From: Pseudomonadota bacterium
GTDB lineage: Bacteria; Pseudomonadota; Alphaproteobacteria; Rhodobacterales; Rhodobacteraceae
DNA: 64,000 nt
Assembly: GCA_020161655.1 (NCBI GenBank)
Contig: JAIUPC010000012.1
Coordinates: forward strand, 496,001-560,000
Direction of reading: 5' to 3'
Program-made: the position numbers and the translations under genes
Notes under the pieces: model-generated
What the model was told of the DNA's origin: nothing
Database searches by the model: none
What the model saw: only the letters and a program-made list of their open reading frames with translations
Part shown: positions 1 to 9,136 of the stretch, piece by piece
Position numbering within the stretch: position 1 is the first letter of the stretch
Layout: every line of letters starts with the position of its first letter

Positions 1-1
1 C

Positions 2-586
2 ACCGGCGGCGCGCTCGCCTTGCAGATCTATGCCGGCGGCGCGCGGTTCTCGGCGGAATCGGTCGTGCCCTCCATCGTCGCCATCGGCATGGCGCGGGAG
101 CTTGGCCCCGTCCTTGGTGGCCTCATGGTCGCCGCCCGCGTCGCCTCCTCCATCGCGGCAGAGATCGGCACGATGAAGGTGACCGAACAGATCGACGCGC
201 TGACGACGCTTTCGACCGAGCCGATGAAATACCTCGTGGCGCCCCGGCTTCTCGCCGCCACCCTCGCCGTGCCGGTCCTTGTCGGCATCGGCGACAGCAT
301 CGGCATCATGGGCGGCTATCTCGTCGGCATCACCCGGCTGGATTTCAACCCCGCGACCTACCTCAAGAACACCCGCGAATTCCTCGAATTCTGGGACGTG
401 GCTTCGGGCCTCTGGAAGGGCGCCGCCTTCGGCTTCATCGTGGCGCTCTGCGGCTGCTACTTCGGCATGAACTCCGCCCGCGGCGCGCAAGGCGTGGGCC
501 GCGCGACGAAGACCGCCGTCGTGACCGCCTCGGTTCTGATCCTCGCCGCGAACTATGTGCTGACGGAGGTCTTCTTCTCCGCATGA
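2..586 (+). CDS. mlaE: MlaE-family ABC transporter permease (5'-truncated by window edge)
   Basis: Inner-membrane permease of the Mla/Ttg2 type, which moves phospholipid or related lipids between inner and outer membrane. The frame is open from base 2, so the start lies outside the window; a TTG at 20 is only an internal codon. The visible part carries the family signature: RELGPVLGGLMVAARV followed by SSIAAEIGTMKVTEQIDAL and a YLVAPRLLA stretch, then hydrophobic segments. It overlaps the ATPase gene by 4 bp (ATGA at 583), so the two are co-translated. The substrate-binding MlaD-type gene is not in view; it may lie upstream. Family assignment is secure; the lipid substrate is inferred. Confidence 0.92.
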   Translation, partial: TGGALALQIYAGGARFSAESVVPSIVAIGMARELGPVLGGLMVAARVASSIAAEIGTMKVTEQIDALTTLSTEPMKYLVAPRLLAATLAVPVLVGIGDSIGIMGGYLVGITRLDFNPATYLKNTREFLEFWDVASGLWKGAAFGFIVALCGCYFGMNSARGAQGVGRATKTAVVTASVLILAANYVLTEVFFSA

Positions 587-1329
587 TCGAGCTTCGCGAC
601 GTCCACAAGGCCTTCGGCCCGAACCATGTCCTGAACGGCGTCAACCTGGCGCTGCCGAAGGGTGAAAGCATGGTCATCATCGGCGGCTCCGGCACGGGGA
701 AGTCGGTGCTTCTGAAATGCGTCCTCGGCCTTGTGACGCCTGACAAGGGGGAAATCCTTGTCGGCGGCGCCCCCGCTGACAAGGGGTCGCGCGACGCCTT
801 CCTGGCCCGCTTCGGGATGCTCTTTCAGGGTGGTGCCTTGTTCGACAGCCTGCCGGTCTGGCAGAACGTCGCCTTTCGGCTCTTGCGCGGCGCGCAGAAG
901 CGACCGAAGGACGAAGCCCGCGCCATCGCCGTGGAAAAACTCCGCCGCGTCGGCCTGAAACCCGCCGTCGCCGACCTTTTCCCGGCCGAGCTTTCGGGCG
1001 GGATGCAAAAGCGTGTCGGCCTCGCCCGCGCCATTGCCGCCGAGCCGGAGATCATCTTCTTCGACGAGCCGACGACCGGCCTCGACCCGATCATGTCGGG
1101 CGTCATCAACGAGCTGATCCGCGAGATCGTGGTCGAGATGGGGGCGACGGCCATGACCATCACCCATGACATGACCTCTGTCCGCGCCATCGCCGACCGG
1201 GTGGCGATGCTTCACGGCGGGGTCATCCGCTGGACCGGCCCGGTTTCCGAAATGGACGCAACGCCAGACCCTTACGTCCAGCAGTTCATCCACGGCCGCG
1301 CCGAAGGGCCGATCGAATCCGTCCGCTGA
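583..1329 (+). CDS. mlaF: MlaF-family ABC transporter ATP-binding protein
   Basis: Cytoplasmic ATPase partner of the preceding permease, 248 aa. Walker A is GGSGTGKSVLLK (about residues 32-43), the ABC signature is LSGGMQKRVGLARA (about 140), and Walker B is EIIFFDEPTTGLDP, followed by the switch histidine in TITHDM. The FDEPTTGLDPIMSGVI run is typical of MlaF/Ttg2A. The start is fixed by the ATGA overlap with the permease stop. No MlaD or MlaC gene follows; instead two unrelated small membrane proteins come next, so this may be a split or minimal Mla cluster. Confidence 0.93.
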   Translation: MIELRDVHKAFGPNHVLNGVNLALPKGESMVIIGGSGTGKSVLLKCVLGLVTPDKGEILVGGAPADKGSRDAFLARFGMLFQGGALFDSLPVWQNVAFRLLRGAQKRPKDEARAIAVEKLRRVGLKPAVADLFPAELSGGMQKRVGLARAIAAEPEIIFFDEPTTGLDPIMSGVINELIREIVVEMGATAMTITHDMTSVRAIADRVAMLHGGVIRWTGPVSEMDATPDPYVQQFIHGRAEGPIESVR

Positions 1330-1432
1330 CCTCGCGGCAATGTGACAGCCGTGGCCCCCCGCCCGACCATCAAGGTTTGACAACCCCGCCGTGTGATCCT
1401 ACCCTCAACAGGCAAGAAGTCGGAGCTTGGAC

Positions 1433-1768
1433 ATGGGTTCAGGAGCGGGATTGTTCCCCGACCTCTTTATCCTCGCGGTCCTTGGTTGCGTGCCGCCCCT
1501 TCTGGGTCTGCTCGCCAGCCGGCGCCGGCTGGTGCGCGCCCGACAAAGCAGCGTAGCGCCGGGGTGGCTCCAAGGCGCCCTGATCGTCTCGGCCGGGGCC
1601 CTCCTTCTCAACCTCACGCTCGTGACCATCAGCGCACTCACCCTGTCCGAAGGCCTCGGCTGGAGCCGGCTTGAAGCGGCGGTTCTGCTGATCGGCTGGA
1701 TCGCGTTCTGGCTCTGGATCGTGGTGATCCTCCTGCCGCGAGAACATCGGCGACGCGAGATCTACTAG
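1433..1768 (+). CDS. small hypothetical membrane protein
   Basis: 111 aa, function unknown. I chose ATG 1433 because GGAG at 1422-1425 lies 7 nt before it; the in-frame TTG at 1427 is too close to that ribosome site. Three hydrophobic segments are visible (about residues 7-25, 45-68 and 78-100), separated by a basic loop rich in Arg and ending in a basic tail HRRREIY. It sits about 100 bp after mlaF and 40 bp before the PqiA-like gene on the same strand. I do not recognise a family. Confidence 0.6.
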   Translation: MGSGAGLFPDLFILAVLGCVPPLLGLLASRRRLVRARQSSVAPGWLQGALIVSAGALLLNLTLVTISALTLSEGLGWSRLEAAVLLIGWIAFWLWIVVILLPREHRRREIY

Positions 1769-1807
1769 CGGCTTGGCAGCAGCATCCTGACCGGTTATCC
1801 CGCACAA

Positions 1808-2242
1808 ATGCTGCGTGCCGCGAACCTCCTGCTCCTCATCCTTCTCCCGGTCGCCTGGTTCGCGCCCCTCCTGCGCGCCGGTCTCCTGCCGTTCTTCGAC
1901 CTCGACGCGATCTCGGTCATCTCGGGCCTCGGCGCGATCTGGGACAAGGACGTTCTCCTCGCCCTCGTCGTCAGCTTCTTCGCGATCGTTGCGCCCTACC
2001 TCAAGACCATCGGCCTCGCCCTGGTGCAGTTCGGCCTCGCACCGCCGCGCCTTCTTCCGGTCATCAGCTTCTTCGGACGCCTCGCCATGGCCGACATCTT
2101 CCTCGTCGCCATCTACATCGTTCTGGCCAAGGGCGTCGGCGTCGGGCGTCTGGAAACCGGCTGGGGGCTTTACCTCTTTACCTTCTGCGTGCTGGCGAGC
2201 CTCGGCCTTTCGGCGCTGGAAAAGCGCCGCGCCGCCTATTGA
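1808..2242 (+). CDS. PqiA-like (paraquat-inducible protein A) single-domain membrane protein
   Basis: 144 aa with four predicted membrane segments. The stretch GRLAMADIFLVAIYIVL followed by a Gly-rich turn and GLYLFTFCVLASLGLSALE matches the conserved second half of the PqiA domain. Classical PqiA has two such domains; this is one. PqiA proteins work with MCE-domain proteins in lipid transport across the envelope, which fits the neighbouring Mla-type genes, but no MCE gene is visible here. Its stop overlaps the stop of the convergent amidase gene by 7 bp. Confidence 0.72.
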   Translation: MLRAANLLLLILLPVAWFAPLLRAGLLPFFDLDAISVISGLGAIWDKDVLLALVVSFFAIVAPYLKTIGLALVQFGLAPPRLLPVISFFGRLAMADIFLVAIYIVLAKGVGVGRLETGWGLYLFTFCVLASLGLSALEKRRAAY

Positions 2243-3456
2243 CGGATGAGCCCCGCCTCCGCCGCATCGGCCACCGCCCAGCCGGTGAGCGCTGCAAGGA
2301 TCGCCGCCTGCATCATCGCCCGCCACTCCGGATCGTCGAGCCGCACCCGGTCGCGCGCCGAGGACAGGAACCCGACTTCAAGCAGCAACGACGGAATGTC
2401 GGGCGATTTCAGCACCGAGAATGCCGCCCCCTGGATCGGGTGGCGATGCATCTTGCCGCCGCGCGCGCCGATCTCCCTGACCAGCGCCTGCGCCAGCCGG
2501 TCGGCGCGCGGCTGCGTCTCGGCCCGCGCCAGATCCATCATCACCGAGGCGAGGACATCGTCCTGCCCGGTCAGGTCGATCCCGGCGAGAAGATCGGCGC
2601 GGTCATGGCGCTCGGCGAGCCGGGCCGAGGCGGCATCGGTCGCCTCTTCGGCCAACGCATAGACCGTGGCCCCTGTCGCCTCGCCTTCCGCCAGCGCATC
2701 GGCATGAAGCGACAGGAAGACATCGGCGCCCGAGGCGCGGGCGATGCTGATCCGGGTTTCAAGCGGCACGAAGACATCCTCTTCCCTGGTCAGGACCACA
2801 TTCATCCCGGCACGGCGCAGGACCTCGGCAAGCTCGCGGGCAAAGGTCTGCATCACCGCCGCCTCGACCTTGCCGCCCGCCTCGGCACCGGGGTCGATTC
2901 CGCCATGACCGGGGTCGACCACCACGACCAGTGGCCGCTCGCCGGTCTGGCGCCGCTTCGGACTGTCGACAATCGCCGCCGCCGGCAGCGACCAGCGCGC
3001 CTCGGGCGCTATCGCTTCGGCGGCAGCCCGCGCAAACTCCTTTTCCGTCGCCGGTAGCAGGCGGACGCCGATCACTGCGCTGCCGCCTTCGGCCACCCGC
3101 TCCTCGGCGCTCTCGATCCGGTAGGGACGGTCAAGCACCGCCACCAGCCGCGACCAGCCCGGCCGGATCGGCCCCCAGCCAAGGTCGGTGACGCCCGCCG
3201 CCCCTTCGATATCGCGCGGACGAAGGGGGCCGAAATCGACCTCGGAGAAATCCATCACGAGGCGCGGCGGCCCTGCCATGAGGAAGGCGCGGTAAGGCAC
3301 CGGCTGGTCAAGCGCCAGGTCAATGGCAATGCCGTCCCCGGCATTGCTCACCCGCGAGGCCGCCGGATCGAGCCGGGCAAGCGCGGTGAGGTCTTGGCCA
3401 TGCAGCGGCAGCGCCGCCGCAATGACCAGCGCAAAGACCATGATAAGGAACCGCAT
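2236..3456 (-). CDS. amiC: N-acetylmuramoyl-L-alanine amidase with AMIN domain
   Basis: Periplasmic zinc amidase, 406 aa, that cuts the bond between MurNAc and the stem peptide during cell separation. A signal peptide (MRFLIMVFALVIAAALPLHG) is followed by an AMIN targeting domain (about 25-115) and an Amidase_3 domain (about 174-395). The domain shows the metal site: VVVDPGHGGIDPG (His), a Glu in the GKVEAAVMQ helix, LSLHADA (His), and the catalytic Glu in LLLEVGFLSS. Length is normal for AmiC-type enzymes. The gene follows the molybdenum-hydroxylase operon on the same strand but is separated by a repeat-rich gap, so it is probably an independent unit. Confidence 0.92.
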   Translation of the reverse strand: MRFLIMVFALVIAAALPLHGQDLTALARLDPAASRVSNAGDGIAIDLALDQPVPYRAFLMAGPPRLVMDFSEVDFGPLRPRDIEGAAGVTDLGWGPIRPGWSRLVAVLDRPYRIESAEERVAEGGSAVIGVRLLPATEKEFARAAAEAIAPEARWSLPAAAIVDSPKRRQTGERPLVVVVDPGHGGIDPGAEAGGKVEAAVMQTFARELAEVLRRAGMNVVLTREEDVFVPLETRISIARASGADVFLSLHADALAEGEATGATVYALAEEATDAASARLAERHDRADLLAGIDLTGQDDVLASVMMDLARAETQPRADRLAQALVREIGARGGKMHRHPIQGAAFSVLKSPDIPSLLLEVGFLSSARDRVRLDDPEWRAMMQAAILAALTGWAVADAAEAGLIRQ

Positions 3457-3520
3457 CGCCCGCCCCGCCTGTTTTTCCGCCCATCATAGGGCGGCAGGGC
3501 GCGGCACGATACTCCCCCTT

Positions 3521-3588
3521 CCTCACTTTCTGTCTCGAAATACTCCGGGGGAATCCCCGCGCATGCGGGGATGGGGGCAGCGCCCCCT
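3521..3588 (-). repeat. dispersed intergenic element plus hairpins after the operon
   Basis: Read leftward, 3551-3521 contains CCCCCGGAGTATTT followed by CAGAAAGTGA, the same pattern as at 26216-26250. It is preceded by a perfect 8-bp hairpin (3553-3560 with 3565-3572, loop GCAT) and by a G5C/GC5 hairpin (3573-3578 with 3582-3587) that reaches the stop codon of the reductase-like gene. It may act as a 3' stabiliser or terminator for the five-gene operon; no clear T-run follows. Confidence 0.55.
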
Positions 3589-5023
3589 ACTTTGCCCGCG
3601 GAATCCGCCGCTCGATCTGGTCGGCGATCTCCTCGACCCGGCGCACCTGCCCCATATGGCCGCCAAGGGCCGCATAGTCCGACAGGCGCAGCGTGAACTC
3701 GATGGGCGCCACCAAGGCCGGCGTTGGCACATAGCCGAAGGCATTGGCCGGCATGTCCATGACATCGGCCATGAAGGTGATGCCGCCGCCGGGCCAGACA
3801 TAGCATTCCGCCCCGCCGCAGGTAACCTTCGTCACCGCCTGCCGCACCGACCGCGTCAGCCTGACCGGGTTCTCCGTCACCCCGGCGCGCAACGACCCGC
3901 CCGCTCCGCCCATGAAGAGTACCGAGGCAACCGAGGGTTCGCAATTCTCGGCGATCCGCTCCACCGACTGCTTCAGCGCCGCCGGCAGTTCCGCCTTCAC
4001 CGGCACCCGGTTCTCGTCGAGCTCGTAGTAGCCCCATTGCTCGCCGGTGGTGGACACCATCAGCAGGCGCAACCCCGCCCGCGCCGGATCGCGCCAGGGG
4101 CCGAGGATCGTCAGCGGGTCCTCGATATTGGTGCCGCCCCAGCCGGTGCCGGGTTCGGCGACACGGAAATAGCGGCCCGGCGTCGACTTGTGGCCGAGGA
4201 TCTTGATGCCCGTCGGCGGCACGTCGAGAAGCTTGCCCGCCTGATGCTCTGACAGAACCCCGGTGATGTGGTCATCCACCACCACCACCTCGTCCACCAG
4301 CCCGTGCCACTGCTTGGCGAACATGCCGATGGTGGCCGAACCGCAGCCGACCCGCATCAGATGTTCCTCGACGCCGTTCACCACCGGCGGCTGGCCGGCC
4401 TGAAGCACCACCTCGGCGCCGCCGTCGATGGTCAACGTCACCGCCTCGCGGTTGCAAAGCCTGAGGAGCGCATCGCAGGTGACGCGGCCTTCCTTCTTCG
4501 AGCCGCCGGTCAGGTGATGAACTCCGCCCAAGGACAGCATCTGCGAGCCATACTCGGCGGTCATCACATGGCCGATGGGTTCGCCATCGACCCGGACGGG
4601 CGCGGCCTCGGGGCCGAGGAAACGGTCGGTGTCGATCTTCACCTTGGCGCCGCAGTAGGAGAAGATCCCCTCGGTGACGACCGTCACCATGTCGACGCCG
4701 TCATGATCCTGCGCCACGATGAAGGGCGCGGGCTTGTAGTCCGGGTAGGTCGTCCCCGCCCCGATGGCGGTGATGATCGGGCGTTCCGATCGCAGGATGT
4801 CGCCGTCCCAGTCGCCGGCATCGCCGTCGAGGAACGGCACCACACGGCCATCTTCCTTCGCCGCCTCAAGGACCGTGAAGGGATCGAGCCTGACGAGCTC
4901 GCCGCCCTCGTTGGCATAGCGGTCGCAGGCGCCCGCGCGGCCATCGGCGATGTAGCACATGACCGGGCAGGCATCGCAGCGGATCTTGCCCTCAAGCCGT
5001 GATTCCACAGTCTGACGGACCAT
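3587..5023 (-). CDS. 6-hydroxynicotinate reductase-like iron-sulfur protein
   Basis: 478 aa. The N-terminus has a Cys cluster, C16-x2-C19-x3-C23 and C33, in IRCDACPVMC...GACDRY, as in ferredoxin-like iron-sulfur sites. The rest resembles proteins annotated as 6-hydroxynicotinate reductase, the ring-reducing enzyme of anaerobic nicotinate breakdown in Eubacterium barkeri; I recognise this from memory of the family. I chose ATG 5023 because AAGGAGG lies 7 nt upstream; a TTG at 5029 is too close to it. It is the last gene of the operon, 2 nt after the molybdopterin subunit stop. The true substrate is unknown; an aerobic organism may use it on a different hydroxylated heterocycle. Confidence 0.72.
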   Translation of the reverse strand: MVRQTVESRLEGKIRCDACPVMCYIADGRAGACDRYANEGGELVRLDPFTVLEAAKEDGRVVPFLDGDAGDWDGDILRSERPIITAIGAGTTYPDYKPAPFIVAQDHDGVDMVTVVTEGIFSYCGAKVKIDTDRFLGPEAAPVRVDGEPIGHVMTAEYGSQMLSLGGVHHLTGGSKKEGRVTCDALLRLCNREAVTLTIDGGAEVVLQAGQPPVVNGVEEHLMRVGCGSATIGMFAKQWHGLVDEVVVVDDHITGVLSEHQAGKLLDVPPTGIKILGHKSTPGRYFRVAEPGTGWGGTNIEDPLTILGPWRDPARAGLRLLMVSTTGEQWGYYELDENRVPVKAELPAALKQSVERIAENCEPSVASVLFMGGAGGSLRAGVTENPVRLTRSVRQAVTKVTCGGAECYVWPGGGITFMADVMDMPANAFGYVPTPALVAPIEFTLRLSDYAALGGHMGQVRRVEEIADQIERRIPRAK

Positions 5024-5025
5024 TC

Positions 5026-7725
5026 TCAAGCCTCCTTCGCGGCACGGATCGCCGCCAGAACCCGGTCCGGCGTCGCCGGAACTCTTGTGATGCGCGCGCC
5101 CGTCGCGTGACGGATCGCCGACAGGATCGCCGGCGCCGTCGGGATCAGCACATGTTCGCCCAGACCCTTGGCGCCGTATGGCCCGTGCGGGTCCGTCACC
5201 TCGACGATAAGCGAGGTTATGGGCGGCACGTCACCGATGGTCGGGATCAGGTAGTCATGCAGGTTGTCGGTGCGGCCGGGGATATACTCCTCCATCAGCG
5301 CAAGGCCGATGCCCTGCGCCACGCCGCCGTGGATCTGGCCTTCGACCAGCATCGGGTTGATCGCCCGGCCGACGTCATGGGCGGCATGGATGCGGGTCAG
5401 CACCACCGTTCCAAGCGTGGTGTCCACGGTCAGCTCCGCCATCTGCGCGGTATAGCCATAGACCGCGTAAGGCACCCCCTGCCCGTTCTTGTCCAGGGGC
5501 AGCGTCGGCGGATCGTAGGTTTCCGCCGCCTCGATGGCGTAATCCATTCCTTCAGCCAGCGGCACATGGTGGCGAATGCCGTCGGGTGCTGTGACGGTCA
5601 GGCCGCCCTCGAACCCGATCACGCCATCCGCGCAATTCGTCAGCCGCAGCACCTCTGCCCGAAGCGCCAGCCCCGTCAACCGCGCCGCGTTCCCCGAAAC
5701 GAAGGTCTGGCGCGAGGCCGAGGTCTTGCCGGCATCCGGCGTCACATCGGTATCGGGGCCGATCAGTTCGACCTTTTCCAGCGGCACGCCAAGGGCTTCG
5801 GCGAAGATCTGGGCGATGACCGTATTGGCCCCCTGCCCGATATCCATCGCCCCCTGATGAAGGACGATGCGGCCATCACCGGTGATCCCGGCCCGGATCG
5901 TCGAGGGGTTGGGAAGCGAGGTATTGCCGCAGCCGTACCAGCCGCAGGCGACGCCGACGCCCTTCCTGAGCGTGCCGCCTTGGGCGTTGAACGCCTCCGC
6001 CGCCTTCACCGCTTCCTCCCATGCGGGCTTCAGTGCCTCAAGGCAGGGTTTGATCCCGACCGCGCCGTCGAATACCTGTCCGGTCGCCGTCGGGATGCCG
6101 TTGTCGAGCGCGTTCAGAAGCCGGAACTCCAGCCGGTCCATCCCGAGGGCAAGGCAGAGGTCGTCAAAGACGCATTCCTGCGCGATCGCCGCCTGCGGCA
6201 CACCGAAGCCGCGGAAGGCGCCCGCCGGAACGCAGTTGGTATGGACCGCCTCGGTCCGCGCCACGTAATCGGCATGCGCATAGGGACCGCTGGCATGGAC
6301 CGGCACCCGGTTCGCCACCGTCGGCCCCCACGAGGCATAGGCGCCGGTGTTGAAGGCGCCGTCGAAGGCGAAGCCCGAAAGCCTGCCCTCCTTCGTCGCC
6401 CCGGCGCGGACCCGCATCTGCGCGGGGTGGCGCTTGGTGGTCGAGGACATGCTGTCGGACCGGCTGTAGACGACCCGCACCGGTCGCTTCAGCCGCATCG
6501 CGGCGAGCGCCACATGTGGTTGCCATGAAAGATCGAGCTTCGATCCGAAGCCGCCGCCCACTGCCGTCGGCAGGATGCGGATCGCCTCTTGCGGCAGGTT
6601 CAGGATCAGCGCGAGCGAGTCGCGGTTCATCTGCGGCGCCTGGGTTCCGCCGATGATCTCGACCCGGCCATTCTCCCAGCGGGCGAACCCGGCCTCCGGC
6701 TCGATATAGGCATGTTCGATGAAGCCGGTCTGGAAGCTGCCTTCCGCCGTCACGAAGGCCGATGCGATGGCCTCCTCGGCCTCGCCCTTCTTGACGAAGC
6801 CCCGGCACATGACGTTTTCGGCGCGCCCCTCGTGCATCTGCCCTGCGGCCCTGGCGGCCTCGGGCGTCAGCGCCTCGGGCTCCGGGTGCCAACTCACCGG
6901 GAAAGCGGACAGGTCGAGCGCCGTCATCCGCGCGGCCGGGCCAATGACCGCCGCCACAGCCTCGCCCCGGAAGCGGGCGGTGCCTTCGGCATAGACTGGC
7001 TGGTCGACAAAGGCCGGGATGACGCCGAAGGCGTTGAGACCCGGCACATCGGCGGCGGTCAGGATCAGGTCCAGCCCCTCGGCCTTGGCATAGGCATCAA
7101 GATCGCCGAATCCGAACCGGGCGAGGTGATGCGGCGAGCGGATCACCCGGAGGACCAGCGCATCCGCTGGCGGAGCATCATCGCCGAAGACCTCGCGCCC
7201 CTCGACCTTCCTCGCGCCGTCGACACGGGCCACCGCCCCGCCGACGCGGCCATCCTGTGGTGCCTCTGCGCCCCGCCAGTCGATCACCGCGTCGATGATC
7301 TTGCGGTAGCCGGTGCAGCGGCAGAGGACGCCGCCCAGCGCATCGCGCACCTGCGGCTCATCCGGTGCGGGATTGGCGCGGAGAAGGGCGGCGGCAGAGA
7401 CGAGCATTCCCGGCGTGCAAATACCGCATTGCGCCGCGCCGTGGCGTTCGAAGGCCTTGGTCAGCTGCGCCACCAGCGGATCGGTGGCATGAAGCCCGGT
7501 CAGGGTTTCGACCGCCTGCCCCTCGGCCAGGGTCGCGGGCGTGATGCAGGCGCAGACCGGCGCACCGCCCAGCAGCACGGTGCAGGCACCGCAATCGCCG
7601 GCGTCGCAGCCGATCTTCACATCGTGGCAGCCAAGATCGCGGCGGAGCACGGTGGCGAGGCGTTCAAGCCCCGCCGCCCCGGCCTCGGCGGGCCTGCCGT
7701 TCAGGGTGAAGGCGATCTTCGTCAT
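5026..7725 (-). CDS. xanthine dehydrogenase-family hydroxylase, fused 2Fe-2S and molybdopterin subunits
   Basis: 899 aa fusion of the small iron-sulfur subunit and the large molybdopterin subunit. Residues 1-140 hold the plant-type 2Fe-2S site (C40, C45, C48, with C58 or C60) and the second 2Fe-2S site (C100-x2-C103, C135-x-C137 in CRCTGY). The molybdenum part (about 170-899) has VGGGFGSK, GAFRGFGVPQ, MDIGQGANT and the catalytic Glu near 857 in GAKGLGEH. Such enzymes hydroxylate aldehydes, purines or N-heterocycles using water. The layout resembles aldehyde oxidoreductase Mop, but here a separate FAD subunit gene overlaps it by 4 bp, giving a complete enzyme. Substrate cannot be read from the sequence. 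Confidence 0.9.
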   Translation of the reverse strand: MTKIAFTLNGRPAEAGAAGLERLATVLRRDLGCHDVKIGCDAGDCGACTVLLGGAPVCACITPATLAEGQAVETLTGLHATDPLVAQLTKAFERHGAAQCGICTPGMLVSAAALLRANPAPDEPQVRDALGGVLCRCTGYRKIIDAVIDWRGAEAPQDGRVGGAVARVDGARKVEGREVFGDDAPPADALVLRVIRSPHHLARFGFGDLDAYAKAEGLDLILTAADVPGLNAFGVIPAFVDQPVYAEGTARFRGEAVAAVIGPAARMTALDLSAFPVSWHPEPEALTPEAARAAGQMHEGRAENVMCRGFVKKGEAEEAIASAFVTAEGSFQTGFIEHAYIEPEAGFARWENGRVEIIGGTQAPQMNRDSLALILNLPQEAIRILPTAVGGGFGSKLDLSWQPHVALAAMRLKRPVRVVYSRSDSMSSTTKRHPAQMRVRAGATKEGRLSGFAFDGAFNTGAYASWGPTVANRVPVHASGPYAHADYVARTEAVHTNCVPAGAFRGFGVPQAAIAQECVFDDLCLALGMDRLEFRLLNALDNGIPTATGQVFDGAVGIKPCLEALKPAWEEAVKAAEAFNAQGGTLRKGVGVACGWYGCGNTSLPNPSTIRAGITGDGRIVLHQGAMDIGQGANTVIAQIFAEALGVPLEKVELIGPDTDVTPDAGKTSASRQTFVSGNAARLTGLALRAEVLRLTNCADGVIGFEGGLTVTAPDGIRHHVPLAEGMDYAIEAAETYDPPTLPLDKNGQGVPYAVYGYTAQMAELTVDTTLGTVVLTRIHAAHDVGRAINPMLVEGQIHGGVAQGIGLALMEEYIPGRTDNLHDYLIPTIGDVPPITSLIVEVTDPHGPYGAKGLGEHVLIPTAPAILSAIRHATGARITRVPATPDRVLAAIRAAKEA

Positions 7726-8552
7726 GCGGTGCCCCCGAGTTCTGTCAGCGCCCGCCGGATCAGCGCCAGCGCCGCCTCGCGCCGGTAGCCGCCCGTCGCG
7801 CGCACATCGTCGATGGGCGTCAGCGCCGCAAGGTGATGCGGCAGGACCGCGCCGGACAGGTCTGACAGCGCCCGCCCCTTCAGCGCCGCTTCGGCTTCGG
7901 GCAGTCGCATCGGCACCGGCGAGGCCGCGCCGACCGCGACCCGCGCGCCGGTGACGATCCGCCCCTCGGTCCAGAGGATCACGGCGACGGAGACGATGGA
8001 GATGACGAGGTAGGCGCGGCTCCCGAGCTTTTCGAATCGCGACACGGCACCGTCGCGATCCGGCAGGTAAAGCGCGGTCACGATTTCCCCTGCGCGAAGT
8101 TCGGTCCGGCGCGGGCCGGTGATGAAACGCCCAAGCGGCATCCGCCGTGTCCCCGCCGCCGAGGCCAGTTCCACCTCCGCCTCCATCGCGACCAGCACCG
8201 GCACGCCATCGGCGGCAGGCGAGGCGTTGCAGATGTTGCCCGCAACGGTGCCGGTATTCTGGATCTGCACCGACCCCACCTGCCGCGCCGCCTGCTTCAG
8301 CGCGTCAAAGAGCGGCGGCAGGTCGGCGCCGACGATATCGGTCCAGGTCGCGCCCGCACCGATCCGCCAGCCTGCGCCTGTCCGCGAGACGCCCCTGAGT
8401 TCGTCGATTGCGGTGAGGTCCATCACGCGCGCCGGGGCCTGCCGGACCCCGAGGGCCGGAAATACATCCGTACCCCCCGCGATCAGCGCTGTGGGTGCCG
8501 CCGCAAGTTCGGCCAGCGCCTCGTCGAGATGCCTTGGCCTGAAAACCGTCAC
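7722..8552 (-). CDS. molybdenum hydroxylase FAD-binding subunit
   Basis: 276 aa FAD_binding_5/CO_deh_flav_C protein, the electron-transfer subunit of the hydroxylase. FAD motifs are LIAGGTDVFPALG near residue 23 and GTVAGNICNASPAAD near 102. It begins with GTG (8552-8550), whose GTGA overlaps the stop of the DUF1185 gene, and ends in an ATGA overlap with the fused FeS/Mo subunit. The three linked overlaps indicate tight translational coupling. Length is usual for this subunit (about 260-300 aa). Confidence 0.9.
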   Translation of the reverse strand: MTVFRPRHLDEALAELAAAPTALIAGGTDVFPALGVRQAPARVMDLTAIDELRGVSRTGAGWRIGAGATWTDIVGADLPPLFDALKQAARQVGSVQIQNTGTVAGNICNASPAADGVPVLVAMEAEVELASAAGTRRMPLGRFITGPRRTELRAGEIVTALYLPDRDGAVSRFEKLGSRAYLVISIVSVAVILWTEGRIVTGARVAVGAASPVPMRLPEAEAALKGRALSDLSGAVLPHHLAALTPIDDVRATGGYRREAALALIRRALTELGGTA

Positions 8553-9136
8553 CGGAGCCCGTCCTTGCCTTCCGCTTCCTGATGCGTCAGCCCGCCGACC
8601 CTTTGCAAAGGCCGGCCGCTGTCGGCCACGGCGACGGCGACGAGGATTTCATCGGCGCGCGGGGCGTCGTTGATGCTGACCTCCATCCCGTCGAAATGCG
8701 ACCGGACATAGGCCGCGTCCTTGTGGCCCAAGGGCACGTCCAGGGGATGCCCCATCGGCCCGCGCTTCTTGTTCGAGGGCACCAGCGCCGCGCCCTTTTC
8801 CACGGCGGCGCGCAGGGGCTTGCCAAGCTTCGGATGCAGGATCGCGGCGGCATGTTCCAGCTCGCCATTCTCCCCCACGAGCGCGGCCTTGCCGTAGCTC
8901 TGCGCCTCGCCAGGCGCGATGCCGAGCGCGGCCACGCATTTCTCGCCCAGAAGCGCCCCCAGTTCCTCGCCGATTTCCATGAGATCGTCGAGATCGGCGA
9001 CATAGCGGCCCGCGAAGGGGTTGGCGATCACTGCGATGGCGGCGGCCCGGCGCGTCGGCGGCGAGACCTTCTGGCCCATCTCGGTCAGAACCTCTTCGAC
9101 CACGGTCACGATCTTGCGGATATTGGCCTTCGTCAT
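8549..9136 (-). CDS. DUF1185 / AA_synth family protein
   Basis: 195 aa cytoplasmic protein beginning MTKANIRKIVTVVEEVL. It matches the Pfam family once called amino acid synthesis (DUF1185), found in alpha- and betaproteobacteria without a settled function. Recognisable stretches are AIAVIANPFAGRY, GEAQSYGKAALVG, and KPLRAAVEKGAALVPSNKK. ATG 9136 is preceded by AAGGAG at 9 nt and overlaps the UPF0280 stop (ATGA). Being locked between UPF0280 and the hydroxylase genes suggests a role in the same pathway, perhaps a ring-product hydrolase or binding protein; that is inference only. Confidence 0.78.
   Translation of the reverse strand: MTKANIRKIVTVVEEVLTEMGQKVSPPTRRAAAIAVIANPFAGRYVADLDDLMEIGEELGALLGEKCVAALGIAPGEAQSYGKAALVGENGELEHAAAILHPKLGKPLRAAVEKGAALVPSNKKRGPMGHPLDVPLGHKDAAYVRSHFDGMEVSINDAPRADEILVAVAVADSGRPLQRVGGLTHQEAEGKDGLR

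Noticed and set aside
5024-5029. TTG start for the reductase-like gene
   Set aside because: Only 1 nt from the AAGGAGG ribosome site; ATG 5023 has ideal spacing.
4999-6528. 509-codon open frame on + across the hydroxylase operon
   Set aside because: Shadow of the molybdopterin subunit; no domain.
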